Assembly: GCF_051955275.1 (NCBI RefSeq)
Contig: NZ_JBQCGW010000293.1
Coordinates: 14,283 to 78,282 of the forward strand
From: Pseudobacter sp051955275
GTDB lineage: Bacteria > Bacteroidota > Bacteroidia > Chitinophagales > Chitinophagaceae
Direction: 5' to 3'
Length of the DNA stretch: 64,000 nucleotides
Of the stretch, positions 25,112-33,822 are shown one piece after another (position 1 is the stretch's first letter; the number at the start of each line of letters is the position of its first letter). A program made the translations under genes and the position numbers. The notes beneath the pieces were generated by a model. It did not search any database, was not told the DNA's origin, and saw only the letters and a program-made list of their open reading frames with translations.

Positions 25112-26008
25112 ATGAAAACGACAGGCGTAATCATAGCAAGGTTTCAGACTCCCTATCTTCACGAAGGGCATATCTATCTTCTCAATGAGATAAAAGCCAA
25201 ACACAATAAAGTGGTTGTAGTGCTGGGCGTGTCCCCTGTGAAAGGAAGCCGTCGTAATCCCTTTGATTTTTATACACGCGAAAAATTGCTCAAGCAGTTC
25301 GCTCCCGAACTGGTGGTGCTCCCGCTCAGTGATCATCCATCAGATGCGGTATGGAGCCAGCAGCTGGACAATCTCCTTAGTTCCACTTTTCCGATGGAAA
25401 TGTTCAGATTGTATGGGAGCCGCGACAGCTTCATTCCTTATTATTCCGGTACGATGGAAGTGGAAGCTCTACCTGAAGTAGGCGAGCATTCCGCAACCAA
25501 TATCAGGGATGAGAACGGAGATAAGGTACTCAGCTCTGAAGATTTTCGTCTCGGCATCAATTATGCATATCACAGCATGTATCCTAAAGTGTACGCTACC
25601 GTTGATATTGCCGTGATCAATGAAGAAAAGAATGAAGTATTGCTCGGTAAAAAGCACAGGGCCGCTGAATGGCGCTTTCCTGGCGGGTTCTCCGATCCTG
25701 AAGACCTGAACTTTGAAGCAGCTGCCAGAAGGGAACTTACTGAAGAATGCGGGGATCTGGAGGTGGAGGAAATGCAGTACATTGGTTCAGCCCGCATTAA
25801 CGACTGGCGTTACAGGAAAGAAACCGATAAGATCATCAGCCTTTTCTTTAAAACGAAATTCTTATTCGGCAATGCCAAAGCATCGGACGACCTCGCTGAA
25901 GTAACCTGGTTCCCCATCAGCGAACTGGCAACCATGAAAGAGCAAAACAGGATCACACCTGAACACCATGTGCTGGTTGACCTGCTGATCAAAAACATAA
26001 ACCGCTAA
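25112..26008 (+). CDS. nadM: Bifunctional NMN adenylyltransferase (NadM) / Nudix hydrolase
   Basis: The N-terminal domain (about 1-165) adenylylates NMN to NAD+. It has the nucleotidyltransferase motif ARFQTPYLHEGH with an intact HxGH, the RRNPFDFYTRE segment and the C-terminal SATNIR motif. The C-terminal domain (about 170-298) is a Nudix hydrolase with a complete box from GGFSDPED to RELTEECGD; in NadM-Nudix proteins this domain typically cleaves ADP-ribose to AMP and ribose 5-phosphate. It is the first gene of a five-gene operon, 10 bases before nadV, and together they form the nicotinamide salvage route. The residue count (298) is short compared with the usual 340 or so. Confidence 0.92.
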   Translation: MKTTGVIIARFQTPYLHEGHIYLLNEIKAKHNKVVVVLGVSPVKGSRRNPFDFYTREKLLKQFAPELVVLPLSDHPSDAVWSQQLDNLLSSTFPMEMFRLYGSRDSFIPYYSGTMEVEALPEVGEHSATNIRDENGDKVLSSEDFRLGINYAYHSMYPKVYATVDIAVINEEKNEVLLGKKHRAAEWRFPGGFSDPEDLNFEAAARRELTEECGDLEVEEMQYIGSARINDWRYRKETDKIISLFFKTKFLFGNAKASDDLAEVTWFPISELATMKEQNRITPEHHVLVDLLIKNINR

Positions 26009-26018
26009 ACTGGATATC

Positions 26019-27440
26019 ATGAAAACGAAAGAAAACATTTTGCTTCTCGCAGATGCATATAAATATTCTCACCATAAACTGTATTATCCCGGTACTTCCA
26101 CTATTTACTCTTACCTGGAGAGCAGGGGTGGACAGTTCAACGAAACTGTATTCTTCGGTCTTCAGTACTTTCTCAAACATTACCTGGAAGGTGTGGTGAT
26201 CACCAAAGAAAAGATAGATGAAGCTGCTGAATTCCTGCCACAGGTATTCGGAAGGGATGATGTATTCGACAGATCAAAATTTGATTATATCCTTAACAAA
26301 CATGGTGGTAAGCTGCCCATCCGGATCAAGGCTGTACCTGAGGGAACAGTAGTACCCGTGAACAATGTGCTGATGACCATCGAGAATACAGACCCTGAAT
26401 GTTTCTGGCTGAGTAACTTCCTGGAAACACTGCTGATGCAGGTCTGGTATCCCAACACGGTGTCTACTTTATCCAGGGAGATCAGGAAAGTGGTAGCCTC
26501 CTATTTTAAAGACACAGCTTCTTCTTCTGTTCAGGATAGCGTGGACTTTGTACTGAATGATTTCGGATTCCGTGGAGCGAGTTCTGTAGAAAGTGCTGGT
26601 GTCGGTGGTGCGGCGCACCTGATCAACTTCAGGGGTAGCGATACCATCATCGGAAGCATGCTGGCAAAGAACTATTACAATGCACAACAGGTATATGGTC
26701 TGTCAGTTCCTGCTACAGAGCACTCTGTATGTACACTGCTGGGAGAAGAAGGAGAGCTGGAAGTGTTCAGGCATGTGCTCAAGACTTTCCCTACCGGTAT
26801 CGTGGCCTGCGTATCCGACTCCTTCGATATTTTCAGAGCCTGCAGTGATTACTGGGGCGAAGAACTGAAGGAGCTGGTGTTAAGTCGTGATGGCGTGCTG
26901 GTGATCCGCCCCGACAGCGGTGATCCTATTTTCACCCTGCTGAAAGTATTCGCTATCCTTATGAATAAATTCGGCTACACCATCAACGACAAAGGATACA
27001 AAGTGCTGCCTCCCCAGGTGCGCGTACTACAGGGCGACGGTGTGAACATTGACACTATCCGTTTCATCTACGGCGCACTCAAAGTGAATGGCATCAGTGC
27101 TGAAAACCTGGTACTCGGTATGGGTGGTGCACTTTTACAGAAAGTGGACAGGGACACTCAGAAGTTTGCTTTCAAGTGTTCTTATGCCGAAATAAATGGA
27201 CAGCCCACTGACGTGCAGAAACACCCCGTAGAACTGGATAGCCATGGTCAACTGGTGCAGTCCTTTAAAAAATCAAAAGCCGGAAAACTGAAACTGATCT
27301 GGAAGGATGATAGTTACCAGACAGTCCGCCAGGAAAATGAACCCGGTTTTGAAGACAAAATGATCACTGTTTTTGAGAACGGTGAGATTACAAACACCAG
27401 CCTGTTTGAAGATGTCCGCGAAAGAGCGAAGCTGAAATAA
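26019..27440 (+). CDS. nadV: Nicotinamide phosphoribosyltransferase (NadV/NAMPT type)
   Basis: This enzyme converts nicotinamide and PRPP to NMN and pyrophosphate, the step before NadM. The 473 residues match the NAMPT family across their length: LLADAYKYSHHKLYYPGT at the N-terminus, FGFRGASSVESAGVGGAAHL near 185, VPATEHSVC near 230, SDSFDIFRAC and VLVIRPDSGDP near 265-305, and GMGGALLQKVDRDTQKFAFK near 367. Length is normal. It lies 10 bases after nadM and 20 before the PARG-like gene. Activity on nicotinamide rather than nicotinate is inferred from the NAMPT-like motifs. Confidence 0.95.
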   Translation: MKTKENILLLADAYKYSHHKLYYPGTSTIYSYLESRGGQFNETVFFGLQYFLKHYLEGVVITKEKIDEAAEFLPQVFGRDDVFDRSKFDYILNKHGGKLPIRIKAVPEGTVVPVNNVLMTIENTDPECFWLSNFLETLLMQVWYPNTVSTLSREIRKVVASYFKDTASSSVQDSVDFVLNDFGFRGASSVESAGVGGAAHLINFRGSDTIIGSMLAKNYYNAQQVYGLSVPATEHSVCTLLGEEGELEVFRHVLKTFPTGIVACVSDSFDIFRACSDYWGEELKELVLSRDGVLVIRPDSGDPIFTLLKVFAILMNKFGYTINDKGYKVLPPQVRVLQGDGVNIDTIRFIYGALKVNGISAENLVLGMGGALLQKVDRDTQKFAFKCSYAEINGQPTDVQKHPVELDSHGQLVQSFKKSKAGKLKLIWKDDSYQTVRQENEPGFEDKMITVFENGEITNTSLFEDVRERAKLK

Positions 27441-27460
27441 GACTGGTACAAATTGAGTAT

Positions 27461-28276
27461 ATGAAAACGAATAGAGTGGAGATAGCCCGCAATACCCTTG
27501 CGATCCTGGAAGCCGGCTACTACCACAATAATAAAAATGAAAAGGTGGATGTAAGCGAAGCAAAGCAGTTCACCATCGACCATACAAAATTATTTACGCC
27601 CGATGAATTGCAGGAGCTTTCGCTAAGGACTCCTGAAGCGCGCTTCACAACAGCATTTGAAGTAGAGAATGAAACCACGCTGGATGCTACCCGAAGGTTG
27701 ATTGCAGCAGGAGAACCGGATCCGCTTTGCCTGAACTTCGCTTCCGCGAAGAACCCGGGGGGAGGCTTTCTTGGCGGAGCTGTAGCACAGGAAGAATGTA
27801 TTGCACGGGCATCAGGCCTGTACCCCAGCCTTCTGAAAGCGCCGGAATATTATGCGTATCACAGGAATAAAACACTGTTGTACTCTGATCATATGATCTA
27901 CTCGCCCAAAGTGCCTGTGTTTAAAGATGAAGAAGGAAATCTCCTGGATGAAATTGTCTGCACGAGTATTATTACATCACCTGCTGCCAATGCAGGAGCA
28001 ATTGCCAGTAATGAAAAGGACAGTCTTGACAAGATCCTACCTGTGATGCAAAACAGGATCGAAAAACTGCTGGCGCTTTGCAGGCATTATAATCATGAGA
28101 CCCTGGTACTTGGCGCTTGGGGATGCGGCGTGTTCAGAAATAAGCCGGAAGATATCGCCAGGTTTTTTCATGAAGCGCTCACCGGAAAATACAAAGGGCA
28201 GTTCAAAAGAGTTGTGTTTGCTGTGAAGACAAAAAACGAAAGAATCATTGAGCCATTCAGGAAATGGTTTGCATAA
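27461..28276 (+). CDS. Microbial PARG-type (TIGR02452) ADP-ribose glycohydrolase, macro-like fold
   Basis: The 271-residue protein has the PARG signature GGG-X7-QEE (GGGFLGGAVAQEE near residues 104-116), preceded by LNFASAKNP; the two glutamates are the catalytic pair of bacterial PARG enzymes. Other family features are LYSDHMIYSPKVPVFKDEEG and the C-terminal LGAWGCGVFRNKP, a macrodomain-like phosphate loop. The expected reaction is release of ADP-ribose from ADP-ribosylated macromolecules or hydrolysis of ADP-ribose derivatives. It is the third gene of the NAD operon. Whether the target is protein, nucleic acid or a small molecule cannot be told. Confidence 0.9.
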   Translation: MKTNRVEIARNTLAILEAGYYHNNKNEKVDVSEAKQFTIDHTKLFTPDELQELSLRTPEARFTTAFEVENETTLDATRRLIAAGEPDPLCLNFASAKNPGGGFLGGAVAQEECIARASGLYPSLLKAPEYYAYHRNKTLLYSDHMIYSPKVPVFKDEEGNLLDEIVCTSIITSPAANAGAIASNEKDSLDKILPVMQNRIEKLLALCRHYNHETLVLGAWGCGVFRNKPEDIARFFHEALTGKYKGQFKRVVFAVKTKNERIIEPFRKWFA

Positions 28277-28301
28277 TAAGTAAAAGCTTCAATCAGTAGT
28301 T

Positions 28302-29240
28302 ATGACCATCGATCAGGTAAAGGGTGCATTGTATGGAGTTGCCATTGGAGACGCACTGGGTGTGCCGGTTGAATTCAATCAGCGGGCATATCTCGACCAG
28401 AATCCTGTAGTTGACTTTATAGGGTATAAATCTCATAACCAGCCTCCGGGTACATTCTCCGATGATGCCAGTCTTACATTCTGTTTAGCAGAATCATTAT
28501 GTTATGGGTTTGATCTTATTGATATGGCCGACAGGTTTGTCAGGTGGCAATCTGCTGGATATTGGGCTGCATATGGTGAAGTGTTTGATATCGGTATGAC
28601 AACATATGCTGCTATCAGCCGTCTGAAAAGGGGCGTTCAGCCTCAGTTAGCCGGTGATTTTGATGAAGACGCAAATGGAAATGGCAGCCTCATGCGAATC
28701 ATGCCCCTGGTATTTTATACTAAAGACTTGCCATTGGGAATAAGATATGAAATAGTGAAGGATGTTTCCTCCATTACGCACGGTCATATCAGGTCGGTGA
28801 TCTCCTGTTTTTATTACCTGGAATTGGCGTTGCATTTATTGAATGGAAAGAGCAAAGAGGAAGCTTACAAAATAACAGCCACAACGGTAAAGGAAGTGCT
28901 GGATCAGCAAAAGATCATTGAAAGAGAATTGAAAATATTTGATCCGCTTCTTGAGACCGATATATCATTACGTACAAGGGATAAAATTTCTTCCTCAGGT
29001 TATGTAATTGATTCCCTGATGGCATCTGTATGGTGCTTTATGACAACAAACAATTATCAGGAGGCTACCCTGAAATCGGTAAATCTTGGCCATGACACGG
29101 ATACCACCGGAGCCATCACCGGAGGCCTGGCAGGTTTGTACTATGGCCTTCATGATATCCCTGAAAAATGGCGCAGGGAGTTGGCGAGAACAAAGGATAT
29201 CGATGAACTGGGCCTCCGTTTGTTCAACATGAGGCAATAA
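28302..29240 (+). CDS. ADP-ribosylglycohydrolase-family protein (DraG/ARH type)
   Basis: The 312-residue all-alpha hydrolase carries the dinuclear Mg2+ or Mn2+ site motifs: GDALGVPVEF near residue 15, GTFSDDASLTFC near residue 52, NGSLMRIMPL near residue 128 and GHDTDTTGAITGGLAGLYYG near residue 265. Members remove ADP-ribose from arginine, serine or nucleic-acid sites, or cleave ADP-ribose derivatives. It is the fourth gene of the operon, 25 bases after the PARG-like gene and 9 before kptA. Two unrelated ADP-ribose hydrolases side by side suggest different linkages or sequential steps. Confidence 0.93.
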   Translation: MTIDQVKGALYGVAIGDALGVPVEFNQRAYLDQNPVVDFIGYKSHNQPPGTFSDDASLTFCLAESLCYGFDLIDMADRFVRWQSAGYWAAYGEVFDIGMTTYAAISRLKRGVQPQLAGDFDEDANGNGSLMRIMPLVFYTKDLPLGIRYEIVKDVSSITHGHIRSVISCFYYLELALHLLNGKSKEEAYKITATTVKEVLDQQKIIERELKIFDPLLETDISLRTRDKISSSGYVIDSLMASVWCFMTTNNYQEATLKSVNLGHDTDTTGAITGGLAGLYYGLHDIPEKWRRELARTKDIDELGLRLFNMRQ

Positions 29241-29249
29241 AAACCAACA

Positions 29250-29792
29250 ATGGAAAAGAATCTCAAACATATCAGCAAATTCATGAGCCTGGTGCTGCGG
29301 CACAGGCCTGAAGAGATCGGACTGCAACTGGATGAAAACGGCTGGGCCGACCTGCAGGAACTTATCATTAAACTCAATAGTAAAGGAGCGAACGTAGACG
29401 AAGCCACTATTCAACTTGTAGTGGATACCAACGAGAAAAAACGCTTCGCATTCAATGACGATAAAACAAAGATCCGCGCCAACCAGGGACACAGTATAAA
29501 AGTGGACCTTCAACTCAGCCCGGCTACTCCTCCGGATGTTCTTTATCATGGTACTGCCTTGCATGTGATTGCATCCATCATGAAGAACGGACTGCTGAAA
29601 CAGAACAGGCATCATGTACATCTTACTGCCAGCAAAGAAACTGCAGTATCAGTGGGGGCCCGTCATGGCAAGCCGGTAGTGCTGGAGATCGATGCGGCCA
29701 GGATGGTGGCGGAAGGGTTTGAATTTTATATTACCGACAATGATGTTTGGCTGGTGGAGATAGTGCTGCCAGAATACATCATCTCAGGATAG
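29250..29792 (+). CDS. kptA: RNA 2'-phosphotransferase (KptA/Tpt1 family)
   Basis: KptA uses NAD+ to remove an internal RNA 2'-phosphate, yielding nicotinamide and ADP-ribose 1'',2''-cyclic phosphate. The 180 residues include the N-terminal winged-helix-like lobe with SKFMSLVLRHRPEEIGL, HGTALHVIASIMKNGLL (catalytic His), HHVHLTASKETAVSVGARHG and the C-terminal DVWLVEIVLPEYI. The Arg-His-Arg residues characteristic of the family appear in LRHRP, YHGTA and GARHG. It ends the operon and overlaps the convergent LytTR gene by 9 bases. Its nicotinamide product feeds nadV and its ADP-ribose phosphate product could feed the preceding hydrolases, which explains the gene grouping. Confidence 0.93.
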   Translation: MEKNLKHISKFMSLVLRHRPEEIGLQLDENGWADLQELIIKLNSKGANVDEATIQLVVDTNEKKRFAFNDDKTKIRANQGHSIKVDLQLSPATPPDVLYHGTALHVIASIMKNGLLKQNRHHVHLTASKETAVSVGARHGKPVVLEIDAARMVAEGFEFYITDNDVWLVEIVLPEYIISG

Positions 29793-30704
29793 GGCCTCCG
29801 GCCTCACCGCCAGCAGCCTGTCTGAAAATTCTTTATTCAGATTTCTTGAAACCGGCAGTCGTTCTTCACTGCCGGTTATTTTTATTTTATAACCCTGAGC
29901 ATTGCCTTCAACCGATTCTATCTTGTCGAGATTGATGATATAGGTGCGATGGCATCGGAAGAACATGGTATGATCCTGCAACGCCTCTTCCACTTTTTTC
30001 ATGGTGCTGCGGATGATGGTATAGTTCAGCCTTCCGTTCTTCTCGAAGAATACTTTCACATAATTGCTGGCAGATTCCAGGTAAACAAGATGATTGTCTT
30101 CTACCGAAAGCTTCTCATTGCTGTTGTCTCCTGCAAAGGTGATCAGTTGTGGCGCAGGGGTGGAGGCGGTTTCTGTGATTTCCACTTTTTTCTTGTCTTC
30201 CAGTTTTTCCTGAAGCAGTGCAGCTTCCTTCCGGAACTGGCGCAGCCAGATATTCTGCCTGTATAATGTGAAAATGGCAATTGGTAACAGGCCTACCAGG
30301 CAGGTGATGAATTGAGCCCGCCAGAAATTGGTCCAGTTGAATTGTGCTCCGAACAGCACCCGGAATAGTAAGGAGTTGGCTACACCGATGCAGAACAAAA
30401 CCACCAGCACATTGAATATCTGCTTCCCGGTCGTCCAGTTACTTTCTTTGAAGTAATCAGGAAAAAATATCGGTAAGAGCGAATCCAGTAAAAATATACA
30501 AACAAACGTAACGAGTCCGAATACGGCACAGTTGAACCAGATAACCTGTTCAGGTAAAACATTCATATTGAATGGACGGAACACCAGCAGGAAGAGGAAG
30601 ACGAATATGCCGAAATCCCTGGAGATCCGGATACTGCACCCCAGCGAGGTATCATGGGGAAACGGCTGTTTGAGGAAGTTCATGATCTCTGATTGCTTTG
30701 CCAT
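29784..30704 (-). CDS. Membrane-anchored LytTR DNA-binding protein
   Basis: This 306-residue regulator has four predicted transmembrane helices in about residues 28-165 (FGIFVFLFLLVFRP, IWFNCAVFGLVTFVCIFLL, IFNVLVVLFCIGVANSLLF, FITCLVGLLPIAIFTLY). A short coiled linker follows, and then a LytTR domain at about 205-300 (VYLESASNYVKVFF, FFRCHRTYIINLDKI). There is no receiver or kinase domain, so it may be a one-component membrane-sensing regulator. It is the last gene of an operon with a TonB-dependent receptor and a TPR-like protein and may regulate that operon. Confidence 0.9.
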   Translation of the reverse strand: MAKQSEIMNFLKQPFPHDTSLGCSIRISRDFGIFVFLFLLVFRPFNMNVLPEQVIWFNCAVFGLVTFVCIFLLDSLLPIFFPDYFKESNWTTGKQIFNVLVVLFCIGVANSLLFRVLFGAQFNWTNFWRAQFITCLVGLLPIAIFTLYRQNIWLRQFRKEAALLQEKLEDKKKVEITETASTPAPQLITFAGDNSNEKLSVEDNHLVYLESASNYVKVFFEKNGRLNYTIIRSTMKKVEEALQDHTMFFRCHRTYIINLDKIESVEGNAQGYKIKITGSEERLPVSRNLNKEFSDRLLAVRPEALS

Positions 30705-30753
30705 AGGTTGCCAGCTGCTGCCCTTTGATAACAGCGGCTGGCAACAAAGATTA

Positions 30754-31404
30754 TTATTTTTTCAATTGGGCCAGCAGTTTTTGCGCTTCCGTATTACCCC
30801 AGTTGGGAGCGATGCTGGTGGCGGGTTTAAATTCCCTGAAACGGTTGATCGCTTCTTCCAGTATGGGCAAAGCTGCTTCCGGTCCGCCACCCAGCATGGC
30901 CGGGGTATACAGTTTGGTTCTGGCTTCCACATAGTAAGGCCTTGGATTGGCGGCGTCCTGCTGTTTGGCTTTGGCCAGCCATTCTGCTGATGAAGCACTC
31001 AGTTCCCTCCAGCGGTTTGCAGGATCAACCAGTATACGGGTATTGGTGATCATCGCACGAAGGGTGCTGATCTCAGAATTGGAGGGATTAAGTTTATCAG
31101 CCTTGTCAAGAAAGGCATCAGCCTTGTCGGCCAGTACATCCACCTGGCTCTTATCCTTTACCTGGAAGGCCAGCACTGCATAGCAAAACCCGGCATAATA
31201 CTGAGGCTCCCACTGTGAAGCTGCTGCATTGGCAATGCGCTCAAAAGCATTTCCCAGCTGCTGGTAGCTTTGAAAATCTTTAGCCGTGTCCATCATGCTG
31301 AGATGTGTTTCCATTATTTTGATGAATGCCGGATCAGGTGTTTGCTGAGCTTGCCCGTTAATGTAAGTGATGATGAAGATAACAGCAAAAAAAATGCGTT
31401 TCAT
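30754..31404 (-). CDS. Exported TPR-like hypothetical protein
   Basis: The 216 residues begin with a signal peptide (MKRIFFAVIFIITYINGQAQ), so the protein is periplasmic or secreted. The rest is helical with repeat-like segments typical of tetratricopeptide arrays (YQQLGNAFERIAN, YYAGFCYAVLAF, ALPILEEAINRFREF). No enzyme motif is visible. It lies 27 bases downstream of the TonB-dependent receptor and 49 bases upstream of the membrane LytTR gene, so the three probably form one unit. It may bridge the receptor and the regulator, but that is inference. Confidence 0.75.
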   Translation of the reverse strand: MKRIFFAVIFIITYINGQAQQTPDPAFIKIMETHLSMMDTAKDFQSYQQLGNAFERIANAAASQWEPQYYAGFCYAVLAFQVKDKSQVDVLADKADAFLDKADKLNPSNSEISTLRAMITNTRILVDPANRWRELSASSAEWLAKAKQQDAANPRPYYVEARTKLYTPAMLGGGPEAALPILEEAINRFREFKPATSIAPNWGNTEAQKLLAQLKK

Positions 31405-31431
31405 GTTATGTGTTTTAAAGTAATGAATGAA

Positions 31432-33624
31432 TCAGTTGTCGATGATCTCCCTTCTTCTGTCATTCCCGATAGTCAGGTAGGCACCTATGAATACGAAGCG
31501 CTTTGCCATGGGAGTGATGGCTTCTCCGCGATAGAGCCCCGCATTGTTGGGCTTTGAAGCATAATGATAGCCGAACACCTGGTTGTTGCCGATCACGTTG
31601 TTTAGGTTGAAGATGAATACGGTATTGGCTTTCCCGATCTCACAGAGATAGTTTACCTGGAATCCCAGGTTGTGGTAATCGATGGTCCTGTCTGACAAAA
31701 AATCCTTAACAGGTTTGTTGGGATTATAATAGGGCCTGCCTGATGCATAGGAATAGGTGACGGAAATATTGGTAGCTATCGGAGTGATGAACTGTTTCAT
31801 CACAAGGTTGAATGTGTGTTTCGCCGCAAATGTAGGTGTGGCCTCCAGCGGATAGTCCTGAAATTGTCTTTTGGTATCGAGGAAGGAATAAGAGATCCAG
31901 TAGTCGAAGCCCGGGAATAATTTTTTGTCCCTCCAGAAAAGCTCCAATCCTTTCGCATAACCATTGCCGGTATTACTGAGTATGGATGGCTGATTGAAAG
32001 GGAAACGGATGAGCTGCTCATATTTCTTATAGAACAACTCTGCACGGATGGTCCTGTTATTGGCGATCCGCTCATAATTGAAAATATAATGGGTGGCTTT
32101 GCTGAATTGCAGATCCGTTTTCCGGAAAAGATAACTGGTCTCTGGTTTCTGGAAATATTTTCCATACGCCAGGCTCACCTGTCCTGCTTTACGGAGTTTC
32201 CAGGCAAAGGACAACCTTGGTGAAAGAGAACCCCTTTGCAGCAGGCTGCTGTATTCATACCGGATACCGGGTTTTGCAAGCAGGGAAGGAGTAATGTAGA
32301 TATCGCTTTCTGAAAAGATGGAAATGAAATTGTCGGTCCTGTTGATGAAAGGGATGCTGTCCCTTGCTTCGATCTTATCCACAATGCGCAGGAATTCAAA
32401 ACCATTATGCCATTTACTCAGGCTGCCGAACAGCCTGGTAAAAACGGAACGGGCCTGCATAGTGTTATTGGAAATACGCGGGCGAAAATTAAATATCGTG
32501 TCGGAGCTGGTGGATGTGCTCAAATCGATACGGTCCTTGTTATAGCTGAAACCTGCTCCGTAATTGAGTTTCCAGTTGTCGTTCAGGTTTCCGGAATAAG
32601 TGAGGATGGTGAATATATTCTGTCCTTTCAGGTTGAATTGATCATTGGCTTTTTCTGCTTCTATGGAGGGGCGGTCGAAGCCGATCAGGTTTTGTGTGGC
32701 ATAGCCATAATATTTGAACATGCCTTTCCGGGATTTCAGCCTGCCATACATTTCCCCATTGATGATCTCGGGTGGTTTACTGTAATGCGGCTTTTGAGGT
32801 ACCACAGCATAGTAAGGCTGCATATTGTTGTAGTTGATGGAAAAGCCCGCGCTCGCTTTTTTCTCCTTCAGCAATTGTTGCCGGGTGAGGCTGAGCTGCG
32901 CAGAAGAAATGATCATATTGGTTTCGGAGCGGGTAGGCAGGTCATGGGTTTCGAGGGTTAGGGCAGAGCTCATGGCTTGTCCGAACTGCGCGGAATAACC
33001 GCCGCTGCTGAAATGTGTGCCTTTGAAAATAAGCGGAGAGAAGCGGCCTCGTTGCGCGATATCCGGTACGCTGCTGTAAAAAGGATTGGTCACCATCATG
33101 CCGTCTATGAATACTTTCGTCTCTGCCCCTGTACCTCCGCGTACGAACAGTCCTTCGGATTCTCCTATCTGCTGTGCACCGGGCAGGGTGCGCAGCGCCG
33201 CTACAATATCCGCCTGCTGACCCGCAGTAGTAACAATATCCAATGGTTTGAGCACAGTATTCCTTCGTTGGTTGCTGGCCTCAAAGCTGCCCGCAGAAAC
33301 GGTAACCGCCTGCATTTCGTTCACCTCCTCCTTCAGCAGGAACTCTATGGAAAGCTGACTGCCTGTCAGGTGGATTTCTTTCTCCAACTTTTTATAACCG
33401 ATCAGGCTGACTGAAAGATTGAAATGGCCGGTATCCGGACAGGAAAAAGAGAAACTTCCATCTTTAGAAGAAGTGCTTCCGTACCAGGTCCCTTCCAGGG
33501 TAATGCTGGCGCCTTCCAGTGGTTTTTTCCCGTTGGTGCGGACCAGACCTGAAATAATGGTCTGGGCATTTAGGCCGAGGGCGAAGAGGAGCAGAAAAAC
33601 AAGGCAGGTAGCTTTGGAACGCAT
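31432..33624 (-). CDS. TonB-dependent receptor with carboxypeptidase-regulatory-like N-terminal domain
   Basis: This outer-membrane barrel has 730 residues from the ATG at 33624. That start gives a clear signal peptide (MRSKATCLVFLLLFALGLNA); an upstream in-frame extension of 68 codons has no export signal and runs into the divergent promoter region. A carboxypeptidase-regulatory-like domain (about 22-105) is followed by the plug (VTVSAGSFEAS, LRTLPGAQQIGESEGLFVRGG) and a barrel of about 530 residues. There is no SusD partner, so it resembles an ordinary TonB receptor for a small ligand. It is the first gene of an operon with the TPR-like and LytTR genes. Confidence 0.9.
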   Translation of the reverse strand: MRSKATCLVFLLLFALGLNAQTIISGLVRTNGKKPLEGASITLEGTWYGSTSSKDGSFSFSCPDTGHFNLSVSLIGYKKLEKEIHLTGSQLSIEFLLKEEVNEMQAVTVSAGSFEASNQRRNTVLKPLDIVTTAGQQADIVAALRTLPGAQQIGESEGLFVRGGTGAETKVFIDGMMVTNPFYSSVPDIAQRGRFSPLIFKGTHFSSGGYSAQFGQAMSSALTLETHDLPTRSETNMIISSAQLSLTRQQLLKEKKASAGFSINYNNMQPYYAVVPQKPHYSKPPEIINGEMYGRLKSRKGMFKYYGYATQNLIGFDRPSIEAEKANDQFNLKGQNIFTILTYSGNLNDNWKLNYGAGFSYNKDRIDLSTSTSSDTIFNFRPRISNNTMQARSVFTRLFGSLSKWHNGFEFLRIVDKIEARDSIPFINRTDNFISIFSESDIYITPSLLAKPGIRYEYSSLLQRGSLSPRLSFAWKLRKAGQVSLAYGKYFQKPETSYLFRKTDLQFSKATHYIFNYERIANNRTIRAELFYKKYEQLIRFPFNQPSILSNTGNGYAKGLELFWRDKKLFPGFDYWISYSFLDTKRQFQDYPLEATPTFAAKHTFNLVMKQFITPIATNISVTYSYASGRPYYNPNKPVKDFLSDRTIDYHNLGFQVNYLCEIGKANTVFIFNLNNVIGNNQVFGYHYASKPNNAGLYRGEAITPMAKRFVFIGAYLTIGNDRRREIIDN

Positions 33625-33822
33625 CGTTTCTTTTTTCACAAAGCTATCCCAGGAAGGAGGGGGCTTCCAAATGAAGGGGCCGTTCTGCCTGCATTCCGGG
33701 ATGAAATGCGGGGTCAGGGATGGAATGCAAAGTCCTGGGACGAACGGCTGGCCGCGGTTGGGGAAATGCCTGTTGCATTTCTCTTTTACCTGTATTATCT
33801 TGACTACAGAAAAACCAACAAC

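Noticed and set aside
33706..33822. A start for the ion-channel homologue at 33706
   Set aside because: It would put 39 residues ahead of a clear signal peptide; the ATG at 33823 is preferred.
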